Positions 1 to 7,407 of a stretch of DNA of 14,705 bases are shown piece after piece (position 1 is the first letter of the stretch; each line of letters starts with the position of its first letter). The stretch lies in contig JAVWPP010000028.1 of NCBI GenBank assembly GCA_036635835.1, positions 1 through 14,705 of the forward strand. Reading direction: 5' to 3'. The position numbers and the translations under genes were made by a program. The DNA comes from JAVWPP01 sp036635835 (GTDB lineage Bacteria > Bacillota > Clostridia > TANB77 > CAG-465). The notes under the pieces were generated by a model. It was not told the origin of the DNA, made no database searches, and was given only the letters and a program-made list of their open reading frames with translations.

Positions 1-767
1 GTTTTGTCTATGTTATTTACTTTATACCTTATTTCGCAGTCCTTATTATCTAGCTTATAGCTTATTATAACTTCGTAAGAGCTTTTATATCCCTTAGCAG
101 CATTAAATCTATACGTAGTAAAACCATTCTCTGTTTTATATCCTAAACTAACTCCGGCAGGCCTAGAAACAGAGTGACCTGAATAATACATAGCAGGCAC
201 TCTAATAGTAAGACTTACGGCGTCATTAGTATAAGAAGATGGGTATTTATTAATAAATATCCCATCTTTAACTCCTACAACTTCTACTAATGATTGCTTG
301 ATTCCTAATATTTTAATTAATTCTTCAGTTAATGTATAGTATATTTTATCTTCTATTTGCACGCCTTTCATATAGTAGACTTTACCTGTAACGTCTGAAT
401 ATGCGTATATATCTAGACCTTCATTAGCTACTCCTCTACTTAGAGATGAAAGACCTAGTTCATCTAAGTCTAACTTTAGTAGTGTTACACTATTTCCATC
501 TAAAGTTTCTCCAGAAAATGCTTCGCTTCTTATGTTTTCTGGTATGTTAGTTAAATCGTACTTTAAAGCTCCAAGGCTAGGTACAATCTCATTGTTATCT
601 ACCTTATAGCTTGCTACAAAGTCTTGTACAAGTTTAAGCTCTTTTGCAAAATTCATTTTTTTTGTATTATTTATAGACTTCATGCCAGATATACTTATTG
701 TAGATATTAATATTGACATTATTACTACAACTGCAACTACTGTAACTAAAGCTATTCCTTTTTTCAT
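1..767 (-). CDS. pseudopilin-like secreted protein D (3' end off the window)
   Basis: The reading frame opens at an ATG (767-765) behind an AGGTG-type ribosome site and stays open to the left edge, giving 255 residues with no stop, so the C-terminus is missing. It begins MKKG-IALVTVVAVVV, a short basic leader, a Gly and a hydrophobic helix. This is the layout of a class III (prepilin peptidase) signal, but without the Glu usual at position 5 after the Gly. Residues around 130-165 carry a module shared with the three neighbouring paralogues: acidic-aromatic (DIYAYSD), then KVYYMKG, then YYTLTEEL. The visible part ends at NNIDKT, which corresponds to the linker before the Ig-like domain in protein C (NIDNIAPQI). 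It is most similar to C. The protein is probably anchored in the membrane or assembled into a surface fibre. The class is well supported; the function is unknown. Confidence 0.8.
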   Translation of the reverse strand, partial: MKKGIALVTVVAVVVIMSILISTISISGMKSINNTKKMNFAKELKLVQDFVASYKVDNNEIVPSLGALKYDLTNIPENIRSEAFSGETLDGNSVTLLKLDLDELGLSSLSRGVANEGLDIYAYSDVTGKVYYMKGVQIEDKIYYTLTEELIKILGIKQSLVEVVGVKDGIFINKYPSSYTNDAVSLTIRVPAMYYSGHSVSRPAGVSLGYKTENGFTTYRFNAAKGYKSSYEVIISYKLDNKDCEIRYKVNNIDK

Positions 768-794
768 ATGGACACCTCATATCTTTATATATAA

Positions 795-823
795 ATAGTA
801 TCATATATATAAATTATATTCAA
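795..823 (-). promoter_or_regulatory. possible promoter for gene D
   Basis: On the minus strand TTGAAT (823-818) is followed after 17 nt by TACTAT (800-795), about 30 nt before the D start. The -10 is weak (4 of 6) and the AT-rich background makes chance matches easy. It coincides with the 15-bp inverted repeat, so folding and promoter use could interfere. Confidence 0.3.
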
Positions 824-837
824 TATATATGATACTA
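796..837. repeat. 15-bp inverted repeat between genes C and D
   Basis: TAGTATCATATATAT at 796-810 is perfectly repeated in inverse at 823-837, with a 12-nt loop. It lies in the 82-nt gap between the stop of C and the start of D. In the minus-strand transcript no run of U follows the stem, so it is not a canonical terminator. It could separate the mRNA segments, protect the 3' end of the C message, or bind a regulator. Confidence 0.6.
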
Positions 838-849
838 AACTTTACTTTT

Positions 850-1818
850 TTAATCTACTACAAGGACTGCTCTCCATGTTGAATTATTCATCGCTGCGCT
901 ATTTGAAGCTTCGAATTCATAAATTCCGCTTGCTTTGTTATTTCCGGTTGTTCCGCCTCTATAGATAGATGTTTCGTTTCCAAATATAACTTTAGCTATA
1001 TTATCTCTCCACGCAAGTCCGCTTGCTCCTGTACCTAAGTCTTTGCTTATTTCATACATAGCATCTCCGTATCTATCTGACATTGCTTCGTAATTATCTT
1101 TTCTTGTATCTGCGCTGCCTGCTGGATATACATCTACATATCTTGTTGTTTTGTTTTCTACAAGTGGGCCCATTATAGAGAAAATATATTGATCTGTTAG
1201 TGCTTTGTTATTATGGCAAAACATAGACACAGCTTCTTTTTTTCCACCTGACATATCGTAGACTCCAAATGGATTACCAGTTGTGCTTTGCGTAGCATTT
1301 GCTATGTATGCATTTTCTGGTCCTCCTCCTGTAAGATTAGCTGAGTTTGTTTTTGGCTCATTACCAATTGCAGCTGCAAGATATGTAGCTGCTCCCCACT
1401 GAGTGCTAGTTGCATTCATAGAAGAAAAATTAGTATATTTAAGTCCGTATTTTAAATTTTCTGTTATGTTACGCCCTGCTATATATCTATCTTTCATTGT
1501 CATATTTGCCTGAGAAGGTGTACCTGGCTTAGAGCCTTCTAGCGCCATTTCAAATTTAGATATCCAAAAGCCGTTATTTTCTGTCTTTGCTCCAAAATTC
1601 ATTTCATGTGCGCTATTAAATGTTTGCCTTCTACTAGGAGAGAAAGCAGGGTGCACTACGTAGTAGTTAGGATTTAATTTATTGCTTAAACTTGTAACAT
1701 CTCCTGCGTACTCTGTGCCTTGAATGTATTTGAATTTGTTTTCTCCTTTGCCTAAGAATACAGTTTCTACTATTCCATTTGTTCTATCAAAAGAAGTATC
1801 TGCTGCTCCGCCCTGCAT
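850..1818 (-). CDS. C-terminal part of pseudopilin-like protein C (+1 frame; FGE/C-type-lectin-like domain)
   Basis: This is the downstream half of the gene starting at 3202; real coding in this frame probably begins at 1809 (GGA) and ends at a TAA at 850. The ATG at 1818 has no ribosome site and lies inside the upstream reading frame, so I do not take it as a start. The sequence contains GFWISKFEMAL, then TQWGAATYLAAAIG, then TTGNPFGVYDMSGG, and ends in WRAVLVVD. This order (FW-x-KFE, WGAA-YL, G-(V/I)YDMSGG, final aromatic-R-A) resembles the formylglycine-generating-enzyme/C-type-lectin-like fold seen in bacterial surface and phage proteins. The upstream half ends with the start of the same domain (MWVWIPRFAYRI), so the domain is cut by the shift. 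A binding or adhesin role is inferred. The fold assignment is from memory of motifs and is moderate. Confidence 0.7.
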   Translation of the reverse strand: MQGGAADTSFDRTNGIVETVFLGKGENKFKYIQGTEYAGDVTSLSNKLNPNYYVVHPAFSPSRRQTFNSAHEMNFGAKTENNGFWISKFEMALEGSKPGTPSQANMTMKDRYIAGRNITENLKYGLKYTNFSSMNATSTQWGAATYLAAAIGNEPKTNSANLTGGGPENAYIANATQSTTGNPFGVYDMSGGKKEAVSMFCHNNKALTDQYIFSIMGPLVENKTTRYVDVYPAGSADTRKDNYEAMSDRYGDAMYEISKDLGTGASGLAWRDNIAKVIFGNETSIYRGGTTGNNKASGIYEFEASNSAAMNNSTWRAVLVVD

Positions 1819-3202
1819 TTACTATGCCTCTTGCATCTGAGTAGCCTAAAACTGTTCCTGAAGCGTTTCTGTATATGATTCTATATGCAAATCTAGGTAT
1901 CCAAACCCACATTGAACCATCTTCTGATAGAGCATTAGCCCATCTTTTTTCTCCATAGTTATACCAAGTAGGATCATTTTTATCTACTACAACTAGCTTG
2001 TTATCTTTGTCCCACTTTATAGGTGAAAGAGTTTCTTCTAAAACTGGCTGCACTTTATTTTTTTTGTTTACGTCTTTAAACGCATCTTGCACTTCTTTAT
2101 TTATTGGTATATTTTTTGTAGTTATATTTCCAGCGTTATCTTCTATGTATAAAAATATTTCAGTTACTCCGCTGTTTATTGGTATTTTATTGTTTTTAAC
2201 GTTTATACCTTTTGTAAGGAAATATTGCCTTACAGTGTTTGTATTTGCAACTGTACTAACATCAAAATTCTCATATTTCATTTTTTTTATATTTCCTAAA
2301 TCTGTAGATGTTACATCTGAAATATATGCTTCTATTTTTTCTGTTGATTTGTTGTAGTTATATAGCTGATATAGATTTCCTATGATTTGAGGAGCTATAT
2401 TATCTATGTTTCCTATAGTTAATGAGGTTTCTTTAACCCTATTTACTCCATCTGCATTTTTCTTGTTATATTTAACTCCAACTGTGTATTTTCCTATAAC
2501 AGAGCGATCTATGTTTGTAATGTATACATTATTTCTCATGTCATCTTTGTACTCGTTATTTGGGTTTGTTGGATACATTACGCTAGATGGATTTGCTACT
2601 CCGTTAATGTATATAGTTACTCCTGTGTATTCTTTTGGCACTCTAAGCACTGCAACAAGCGGGCTATTTGTTAGTCCTTTATTGTACTCTATTGTTATTC
2701 CGTCTTTCATATTAGATATTTTAGAATCTTCTATTCCTGCAAGTTTTCTAAGCTCTAGCGTTAAAGTGTAGTATGTTGTATCTCCAATTTTCTTTCCTTT
2801 AACATAGTATATTCTACCTGTTTTTGTTGAGACAGCATACATATCTTCTGGGCCTTCTTTGTTCATACCAGTAGATGTTGCAGTTAGTCCTAAAGTTTTT
2901 AAATTTAGCTTTCTAAGCATTATCTTATTTCCTGCTACTACAGTTTCGTCTATGAATGTATTTTTAATATCTGTAGCGTTCCAACCGTTTAGTGTAAGGG
3001 TTATCTCGTTTTCGTAAGGTAATCCTAACGCTTCTTGATCAAAATCTAAATATGCTTCTTCTACTAATTTAAATTCCATAGCAAATTTAGTTTTATTTAT
3101 ATTATCTATTACTTTTATTGCAGATATGGACACAGTTCCAGTTAATATACCAAGAACTATAATGGTAGCAACTACCGCCATAAGAGTTACACCTTTTTTC
3201 AC
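1787..3202 (-). CDS. N-terminal part of pseudopilin-like protein C (split by +1 shift)
   Basis: Start ATG at 3202, 16 nt after the smpB stop, with an AGGTGA-type ribosome site. It begins MKKG-VTLMAVVATIIVLGILTG, a class III signal-like leader and helix lacking the usual Glu5. Next come the family module (MYAVSTKTGRIYYVKG, then YYTLTLEL, about residues 120-152), a beta-rich region, the linker NIDNIAPQI near residue 266, an Ig-like domain ending in LYIEDNAGNIT, and the beginning of the C-terminal domain (WYNYGEKRWANAL, MWVWIPRFAYRI). In this frame the protein ends seven residues after Gly464 (RSSRYFF, TGA). Residue 465 is CGG. Skipping one C (complement of 1810) joins it to the 850-1818 frame and gives a continuous protein of about 783 residues. 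Confidence 0.8.
   Translation of the reverse strand: MKKGVTLMAVVATIIVLGILTGTVSISAIKVIDNINKTKFAMEFKLVEEAYLDFDQEALGLPYENEITLTLNGWNATDIKNTFIDETVVAGNKIMLRKLNLKTLGLTATSTGMNKEGPEDMYAVSTKTGRIYYVKGKKIGDTTYYTLTLELRKLAGIEDSKISNMKDGITIEYNKGLTNSPLVAVLRVPKEYTGVTIYINGVANPSSVMYPTNPNNEYKDDMRNNVYITNIDRSVIGKYTVGVKYNKKNADGVNRVKETSLTIGNIDNIAPQIIGNLYQLYNYNKSTEKIEAYISDVTSTDLGNIKKMKYENFDVSTVANTNTVRQYFLTKGINVKNNKIPINSGVTEIFLYIEDNAGNITTKNIPINKEVQDAFKDVNKKNKVQPVLEETLSPIKWDKDNKLVVVDKNDPTWYNYGEKRWANALSEDGSMWVWIPRFAYRIIYRNASGTVLGYSDARGIVNAGRSSRYFF
1807..1813 (-). other. +1 frameshift site GGG-C-GGA in gene C
   Basis: In the message the zero frame reads GCA GGG CGG AGC, and stops soon after. Reading GCA GGG, skipping C, then GGA GCA continues into the downstream half as NAG-GAADTSF. 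A glycine tRNA on GGG could slip one base onto GGC. The zero-frame codon at the shift is CGG, otherwise absent in frame in this window apart from the shift site at 7394-7396. Programmed shift, mutation and sequencing error cannot be told apart here. Confidence 0.5.
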
Positions 3203-3218
3203 AAAATCACCTCAACAT

Positions 3219-3656
3219 CTATATATAATTTTTAATGTTTTTTACCGCTTCTTTTTTCTTTAAATCTTCTCTTTTATCATAATCTTTTTTACCTTTACAT
3301 AAACATACTTCAATTTTGACCCATTTGCCAACAAAATATATTTTTTTAGGTACTATTGTATATCCACCTTGTTTTATTTTACTTAATAGGTTTATTATTT
3401 GAGTTTTATGAAGTAGAACTTTTCTATCTCTAAGTGGATCTGCATTTTCTCTGTTTCCAAATTCATATGGACTTATGTGCATGTTTTTTAGTATTAATTC
3501 TCCATCTTTTATAATTGCAAAACTATCTTTTAAATTTGCTTTTCCTTCTCTTATTGACTTAACTTCTGTGCCTTTTAACTCAAGCCCACCTTCATAAGTA
3601 TCTAGTACAAGATAATCATGATGAATTATTTTATTTCTTATTACGATTTTTGCCAT
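3219..3656 (-). CDS. smpB: SsrA (tmRNA)-binding protein SmpB
   Basis: SmpB binds tmRNA and brings it to ribosomes stalled on broken messages (trans-translation). The 145-residue product has the family core: HDYLVLDTYEGGLELKGTEV at about residues 13-32 (HDY, GTEVKSIR), NLKDSFA at 41-47, MHISPYEFGN at 59-68, DP-R-RK-LLHK at 73-84, and the basic tail KGKKDYDKRE followed by KKKEAVKNIKNYI, which inserts in the ribosomal mRNA channel in known SmpB. Length is close to normal (about 150). It starts 9 nt after the stop of gene B, with AAGGAGA at 3661-3667 overlapping that stop, and ends 16 nt before gene C, so it is embedded in the pseudopilin operon. That context is unusual. Neither tmRNA nor rnr is present in the window. 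Confidence 0.97.
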   Translation of the reverse strand: MAKIVIRNKIIHHDYLVLDTYEGGLELKGTEVKSIREGKANLKDSFAIIKDGELILKNMHISPYEFGNRENADPLRDRKVLLHKTQIINLLSKIKQGGYTIVPKKIYFVGKWVKIEVCLCKGKKDYDKREDLKKKEAVKNIKNYI

Positions 3657-3665
3657 GTCTTCTCC

Positions 3666-4784
3666 TTATTTGCTTTCTAAAATTTTGTTTTTTATTTCAT
3701 CTGATAAATATATTGTTTTTATACTTTCTCCGCCTGCATTATCTACTGCGTAAATTGTATATTCTTTTGCATATTTAATTTCAAAACTTGTGCCTTCTAG
3801 TATTGCTCCTATTTTTCTCATTTCTTCTCTTGAATGAATTCCATCTGCGTATCTTATTTCTTTTATGCCAGAAGGTGCAGAGCCTGCATCTCCTGCGTCT
3901 GTTACAGCATCCTCATCTAGGTACATTCTAACATCTAAACCGTTAGCTGCTTCAAAATATATAGGCTTTATTTTGTTTGCATCTATTTTAGGTGCTATTC
4001 TATCTAGCTTTGCCATAGTTATCTTTGAATTTATTATTTGATTTGTTTCTGTTGTTATTTTTAACTTTACAACATTTTGTGGAATTATATTTAATTTTAT
4101 TTGATATATAGTGCTTGAATTTAGCTTAGTTACTGTATTTATTTCAGCATTTGTTTCTAATATTTCAATGCTTTTAACAGAATCTGTAGTAACTACATAT
4201 GCCATGTAGTTTGCAGAAGCTGCGTATTCCTGGTTTGGATTATATAAAGTAGCTCCTTTAGTTAGCTCTTCTGCAGGTGCACTTGCCATAGCCGGAAAAT
4301 AGTTTTCAGCGTCGTACTGGTTTTTAACATCTAAATCTTTTGTTAAAGTGTAATACTTAGCTCCAGATATTTTAGTGCCTTTCATGTAGTATACTTTTTG
4401 TGTATTTTGTGAGTATACAAAAACGTCGTCTTCTCCTGCTTCTTTTACTCCGTGCTTCATTTTTCCAACGCCTAGCTTTGCAAGATTAATTGGATATACT
4501 TCATATTTTCCTTCTAAATTTTTATCTTCGTACATAAGGGAATCTATAAATCCTTGAACTGCGTTTTGGTAATCTATTTCTAGTTTAGGATCTGTACACT
4601 CCTCTAATATACCTGCCATTTCTGCATCTTTTACTTTGATTTGTAGCGTATTTATTTCATCTGCAAACTGCATTTTCTTTGTGTTATTTATGGCATCTCC
4701 GCCAGTTATAACTACGGTAGATGTTACAATACCTATAACTATAATGGTTGCTACGAGTGCAAGTAATGACATACCTTTTTTCAT
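3666..4784 (-). CDS. pseudopilin-like secreted protein B
   Basis: A complete 372-residue protein that starts at 4784, 9 nt after gene A ends. The leader is MKKG followed by MSLLALVATIIVIGIVTSTVV, a class III signal-like segment without Glu5. The shared family module is at about residues 120-150 (DDVFVYSQNTQKVYYMKG, then YYTLTKDL). A linker KLDRIAPKI precedes a C-terminal Ig-like domain (IKEIRYADG, then EYTIYAVDNAGGES), a pattern known from bacterial Ig-like domains where a strand with DNAGN closes the fold. There is no C-terminal lectin-like domain, unlike C. It ends 9 nt before smpB. It probably sits in the membrane with the Ig domain outside, or is processed and built into a filament; no pilus assembly ATPase or prepilin peptidase is in the window to decide. 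Confidence 0.85.
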   Translation of the reverse strand: MKKGMSLLALVATIIVIGIVTSTVVITGGDAINNTKKMQFADEINTLQIKVKDAEMAGILEECTDPKLEIDYQNAVQGFIDSLMYEDKNLEGKYEVYPINLAKLGVGKMKHGVKEAGEDDVFVYSQNTQKVYYMKGTKISGAKYYTLTKDLDVKNQYDAENYFPAMASAPAEELTKGATLYNPNQEYAASANYMAYVVTTDSVKSIEILETNAEINTVTKLNSSTIYQIKLNIIPQNVVKLKITTETNQIINSKITMAKLDRIAPKIDANKIKPIYFEAANGLDVRMYLDEDAVTDAGDAGSAPSGIKEIRYADGIHSREEMRKIGAILEGTSFEIKYAKEYTIYAVDNAGGESIKTIYLSDEIKNKILESK

Positions 4785-4793
4785 GTTTACCTC

Positions 4794-5978
4794 CTATAGC
4801 TCATTTACTATAATATCGTCTGGAATAGTGTATTCTATGTAATTAGATGCGTTACCTGCTTTATCTACTGCAAGTATTCTAATAGATTTAATGTATTTAG
4901 GTAATTTAATTATTCCATCTAAAGTTTTGCTTCCTTTGTCTAGTAAAGCTTGTTTTATTTGTTTTTCTTCTACAGCATTTGTAGCGTAGACAGGTACTTC
5001 TTTACCTGAAGAATCTTTTTTAGTTATATAATCGTAGATAACAAAGGCAATTCCGCTTTTATTATCTGTTGCAGATACTGTAACTATATTGTTTAATCCT
5101 TTATCTGCTATTTTAATATTTAATGTATCTGATGCAAGTGGCATAACTGGAGGTGTTACATCCATATTTGAGATGTTTACTACAGCTTCTGCAACTTTAA
5201 CATTATTTGTTCTTTTCTCTATTTTTATTTCATTACTTAGCTCTATATTTGCTTCTGTAATTCCAGGGCCAACTTTAAATGCATATACTTTATCTACAAT
5301 TTTAGATGTTATATCTAGCTCTATATTTCCACCAAGCACTAAGAAAAACTTATCTGCTGGTGTTTTTGGAGCATCTATGTTAAGGAGTAACTTGTTAGTT
5401 GGATCTGTTTTGTCTTTTGTTATTACTAGTTTTTCTCCAACTGTAACAGATATATCTGGTTTGTTTGTACTGCCTGCAGGTTGTTCTATTTTAACAAGCT
5501 GAGTTAAGCTGTCTGTTATAGAGTAGTATGATTCTCCACCAGTATGTATTCCAGCTACGTAGTATACGTTGTATGTGCCAGATGCGTAAACGAAAATGTC
5601 GCTTCCAGAAGCTTTTGCAGCTCCTTTTGTTACATTTTTAGCTCCTAGTTTTTTCATATCTATAACCGTAAACTGAGCAGCTGTATCTTTGTTTTTTTCC
5701 ATTTCTGCTTTTAAAGATGGTCTGTATGCTTCCTTTATTAGGAGCTGCACAGCATCCGCGTTCATAGGAGGAGCGCCTTCTTTTGCTGGAAGTGGGGATT
5801 GCAAAGCAACCGATGTGTCTATTATGTCTTCTATTTGTATAAGCTCATTTGCTAAAGTTTGCATTTTAGCGTTTTGAGTTGCTATAGTTGCGCCTGCAAC
5901 TACCATTCCTACTAATATTGCAAGTACTATTATTGTTATAGCTAGTACCATTAAAGATATTCCTGATTTTTTTTTCAT
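4794..5978 (-). CDS. pseudopilin-like secreted protein A
   Basis: A complete 394-residue protein, first gene of the A-B-smpB-C transcript, with AAGGAGA (5985-5991) before ATG 5978. The N-terminus is MKKKSG followed by ISLMVLAITIIVLAILVGMVV. This again has the basic leader, Gly and hydrophobic helix of prepilins but no Glu5. The family module lies near residues 120-150 (DIFVYASGTYNVYYVAG, then YYSITDSL). A beta-rich middle with KLVITKDK repeats is followed by the linker NMDVTPPVM and an Ig-like domain (VSATDNKSGIAFVIYDY, then IRILAVDKAGNASN). It is the most divergent of the four paralogues in the module (YVAG for YMKG). Function is unrecognised beyond surface or pilin-like. Confidence 0.85.
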   Translation of the reverse strand: MKKKSGISLMVLAITIIVLAILVGMVVAGATIATQNAKMQTLANELIQIEDIIDTSVALQSPLPAKEGAPPMNADAVQLLIKEAYRPSLKAEMEKNKDTAAQFTVIDMKKLGAKNVTKGAAKASGSDIFVYASGTYNVYYVAGIHTGGESYYSITDSLTQLVKIEQPAGSTNKPDISVTVGEKLVITKDKTDPTNKLLLNIDAPKTPADKFFLVLGGNIELDITSKIVDKVYAFKVGPGITEANIELSNEIKIEKRTNNVKVAEAVVNISNMDVTPPVMPLASDTLNIKIADKGLNNIVTVSATDNKSGIAFVIYDYITKKDSSGKEVPVYATNAVEEKQIKQALLDKGSKTLDGIIKLPKYIKSIRILAVDKAGNASNYIEYTIPDDIIVNEL

Positions 5979-6014
5979 ATGTTTTCTCCTTGTTTTATAT
6001 ATTATATCTCTTAT

Positions 6015-6043
6015 ATCTTATATTATTTAAGTTATTTTTGCAA
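6015..6043 (-). promoter_or_regulatory. possible promoter for the pseudopilin-smpB operon
   Basis: On the minus strand TTGCAA (6043-6038) is followed after 17 nt by TAAGAT (6020-6015), 37 nt before the gene A start. The -10 matches 4 of 6 positions, and other AT-rich hexamers nearby (for example TATAAT around 6002-6007) could serve instead. Confidence 0.35.
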
Positions 6044-6178
6044 GCTCTTTTACTGTATATTTCATTATATATTTATACTTTTTTTCTTATTTATATTATC
6101 TTTGTTTTTTAGAAACGTAGACAGGTACTTTTTATGTTTTTTTTAGTTTTTCTGTAGTATATATTTTAGATATTTATT

Positions 6179-6240
6179 TGAAAGAAAAATGTATATTAAG
6201 AAAGAAAAAAAGAAAAAAAGAAAATAAAAGAAAAAAGGCA
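6179..6240. repeat. purine-rich tract in the 305-nt gap between HU and gene A
   Basis: The plus strand is almost entirely A and G, built from GAAAAAAA-like units; the minus strand is the matching T/C tract. It lies between the HU terminator and the gene A promoter region. The rest of 5979-6283 shows no gene. The composition resembles the T-rich repeats at 10661-10724, so such tracts may be a recurrent intergenic feature. Confidence 0.6.
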
Positions 6241-6241
6241 T

Positions 6242-6268
6242 AAAAAAAACCGCATGTATAAACATGCG
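6242..6268 (-). terminator. rho-independent terminator of HU
   Basis: CGCATGT (6251-6257) pairs with ACATGCG (6262-6268) around a 4-nt loop. In the minus-strand transcript the stem is followed by eight U (6249-6242). It begins 15 nt after the HU stop codon. Confidence 0.9.
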
Positions 6269-6283
6269 ATTTATATAAAAGAA

Positions 6284-6562
6284 CTATTTATTGTTTACTA
6301 ATTCTTTTAAAGCTTTTCCAGCTTTGAATACTGGAGCTTTAGAAGCAGGGATTTTTATTTGTTCTTTAGTTTGTGGGTTTAAACCTTTTCTAGCAGCTCT
6401 TTGTCTTACTTCGAATGTTCCAAATCCAACTAATTGAACTTTTTCTCCAGCTTGTAAAGCACCTTCTACAGTGCAAACGAATGCATCAAGTGCAGCTTCA
6501 GCAGCTTTTTTTGTTAATTTGCTTTCTTCAGCAACTTTTGCAATTATTTCAGCTTTATTCAT
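6284..6562 (-). CDS. hup: HU-family nucleoid DNA-binding protein
   Basis: HU bends and compacts DNA as a dimer. The 92-residue protein has the N-terminal helical body (MNKAEIIAKVAEESKLTKKAAEAAL), the family signature GFGTFEVRQRAARKG at about 46-60, and the beta-arm NPQTKEQIKIPASKAPVFKAGK at 62-83, with the Pro (72) that intercalates in known HU. Length and order are typical. A strong AAGGAGGT ribosome site (6571-6578) precedes the ATG. It has its own promoter and terminator, so it is a single-gene unit downstream of the flippase. Confidence 0.97.
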   Translation of the reverse strand: MNKAEIIAKVAEESKLTKKAAEAALDAFVCTVEGALQAGEKVQLVGFGTFEVRQRAARKGLNPQTKEQIKIPASKAPVFKAGKALKELVNNK

Positions 6563-6593
6563 AATTTCTTACCTCCTTAAAAGTTATAATCAA

Positions 6594-6622
6594 TATATAC
6601 TACAATAAAAGACCTTTGTCAA
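6594..6622 (-). promoter_or_regulatory. promoter of HU
   Basis: A perfect TTGACA on the minus strand (6622-6617), a 17-nt spacer and TATATA (6599-6594), 31 nt before the start codon. It lies right after the flippase stop (6649). Confidence 0.8.
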
Positions 6623-6648
6623 CAGTTTTCTTTCCATTTTATTGATTT

Positions 6649-7407
6649 TTATTGATTTTTCATTAATTTGTTGAGTTTTTGGCCTCCTGGGAGCTGTGCA
6701 ATTTCATCTTTGTCTAATATTTTTAGAGCAAAAACAGAGAAAATGTATGCTAAAATTGCTACGCCTATTGCAGAAAAAGTTGCAATACTATTAGATGACA
6801 TTACTGAAAATGTTACGTTATATGTCATTAATGCTAGAATACCCATTATTCCTGCTGCTATACCTGGTTTTATAAAGGAAGACCATATTTTTGGCATTTC
6901 TTTAAGGGATACAAATAATATAATGGTAGAAAGGCCTGCTGCTATGCACTGATATGTTAGTGTAGAGAGCGATGCTATTGTTTCTCCATAGATAGGTATT
7001 AAATATATATTCATTAGGTATTTAACTACTGCTCCTATTGCAAGGCAAATACCTGGTATATACATTTTTCCAATTCCGTGCAAGCTACCATAGATAGTTT
7101 GCGCAATTACTGAAAATATTATTGTCCATGCTGCTAAACTTAATAAAGTTGCACCATCTGATGCGTTTGGAAATATAAGTAGCAAAATAGGACCTGCTAA
7201 AACGCTCATGCCTACTGCACATGGAAATGCAATAAGTGAAGAAAGTTTAAGCGAGAAGTTTATTTTTTTAAGTGCTCCTTTTTTATCTTTTCTTGCCATA
7301 GCAGAAGAAATAGCTGGAACAAGCGCCGTTGAAAAGGCTATGTTAACGGCAAGTGGAAGAGATATAAGTATATCTACTTTTCCTAAAATAATGCCGGAAA
7401 ATTTCAT
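6649..7407 (-). CDS. C-terminal part of SpoVB/MurJ-like flippase (+1 frame)
   Basis: The downstream half of the gene that starts at 8248; true coding in this frame probably begins at GGC 7395-7393. The ATG at 7407 has no ribosome site and overlaps the upstream frame. The sequence continues the MOP/MATE-type flippase with GIILGKVDILISLPLAVNIAF, then STALVPAISSAMARKD (the conserved S-LVPAIS motif of SpoVB relatives), followed by several hydrophobic segments (for example LIAFPCAVGMSVLAGPILLLIF, ISVIAQ-type helices) and a short basic tail. Without the shift the transporter would lack about six membrane segments. It ends in TAA just before the HU promoter. Confidence 0.85.
   Translation of the reverse strand: MKFSGIILGKVDILISLPLAVNIAFSTALVPAISSAMARKDKKGALKKINFSLKLSSLIAFPCAVGMSVLAGPILLLIFPNASDGATLLSLAAWTIIFSVIAQTIYGSLHGIGKMYIPGICLAIGAVVKYLMNIYLIPIYGETIASLSTLTYQCIAAGLSTIILFVSLKEMPKIWSSFIKPGIAAGIMGILALMTYNVTFSVMSSNSIATFSAIGVAILAYIFSVFALKILDKDEIAQLPGGQKLNKLMKNQ

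Noticed and set aside
1787..1818. ATG at 1818 as an independent start of a 322-aa gene
   Set aside because: There is no ribosome site, it lies inside the upstream frame, and the sequence is the second half of a domain begun in that frame.
6179..6240. CRISPR array or small RNA in the purine tract
   Set aside because: There are no regular repeat-spacer units and no stable hairpin; it is simple low-complexity sequence.
7343..7407. ATG at 7407 as an independent start of a 252-aa flippase gene
   Set aside because: No ribosome site; the product would begin in the middle of the transporter, and the overlap is explained by a single +1 shift.
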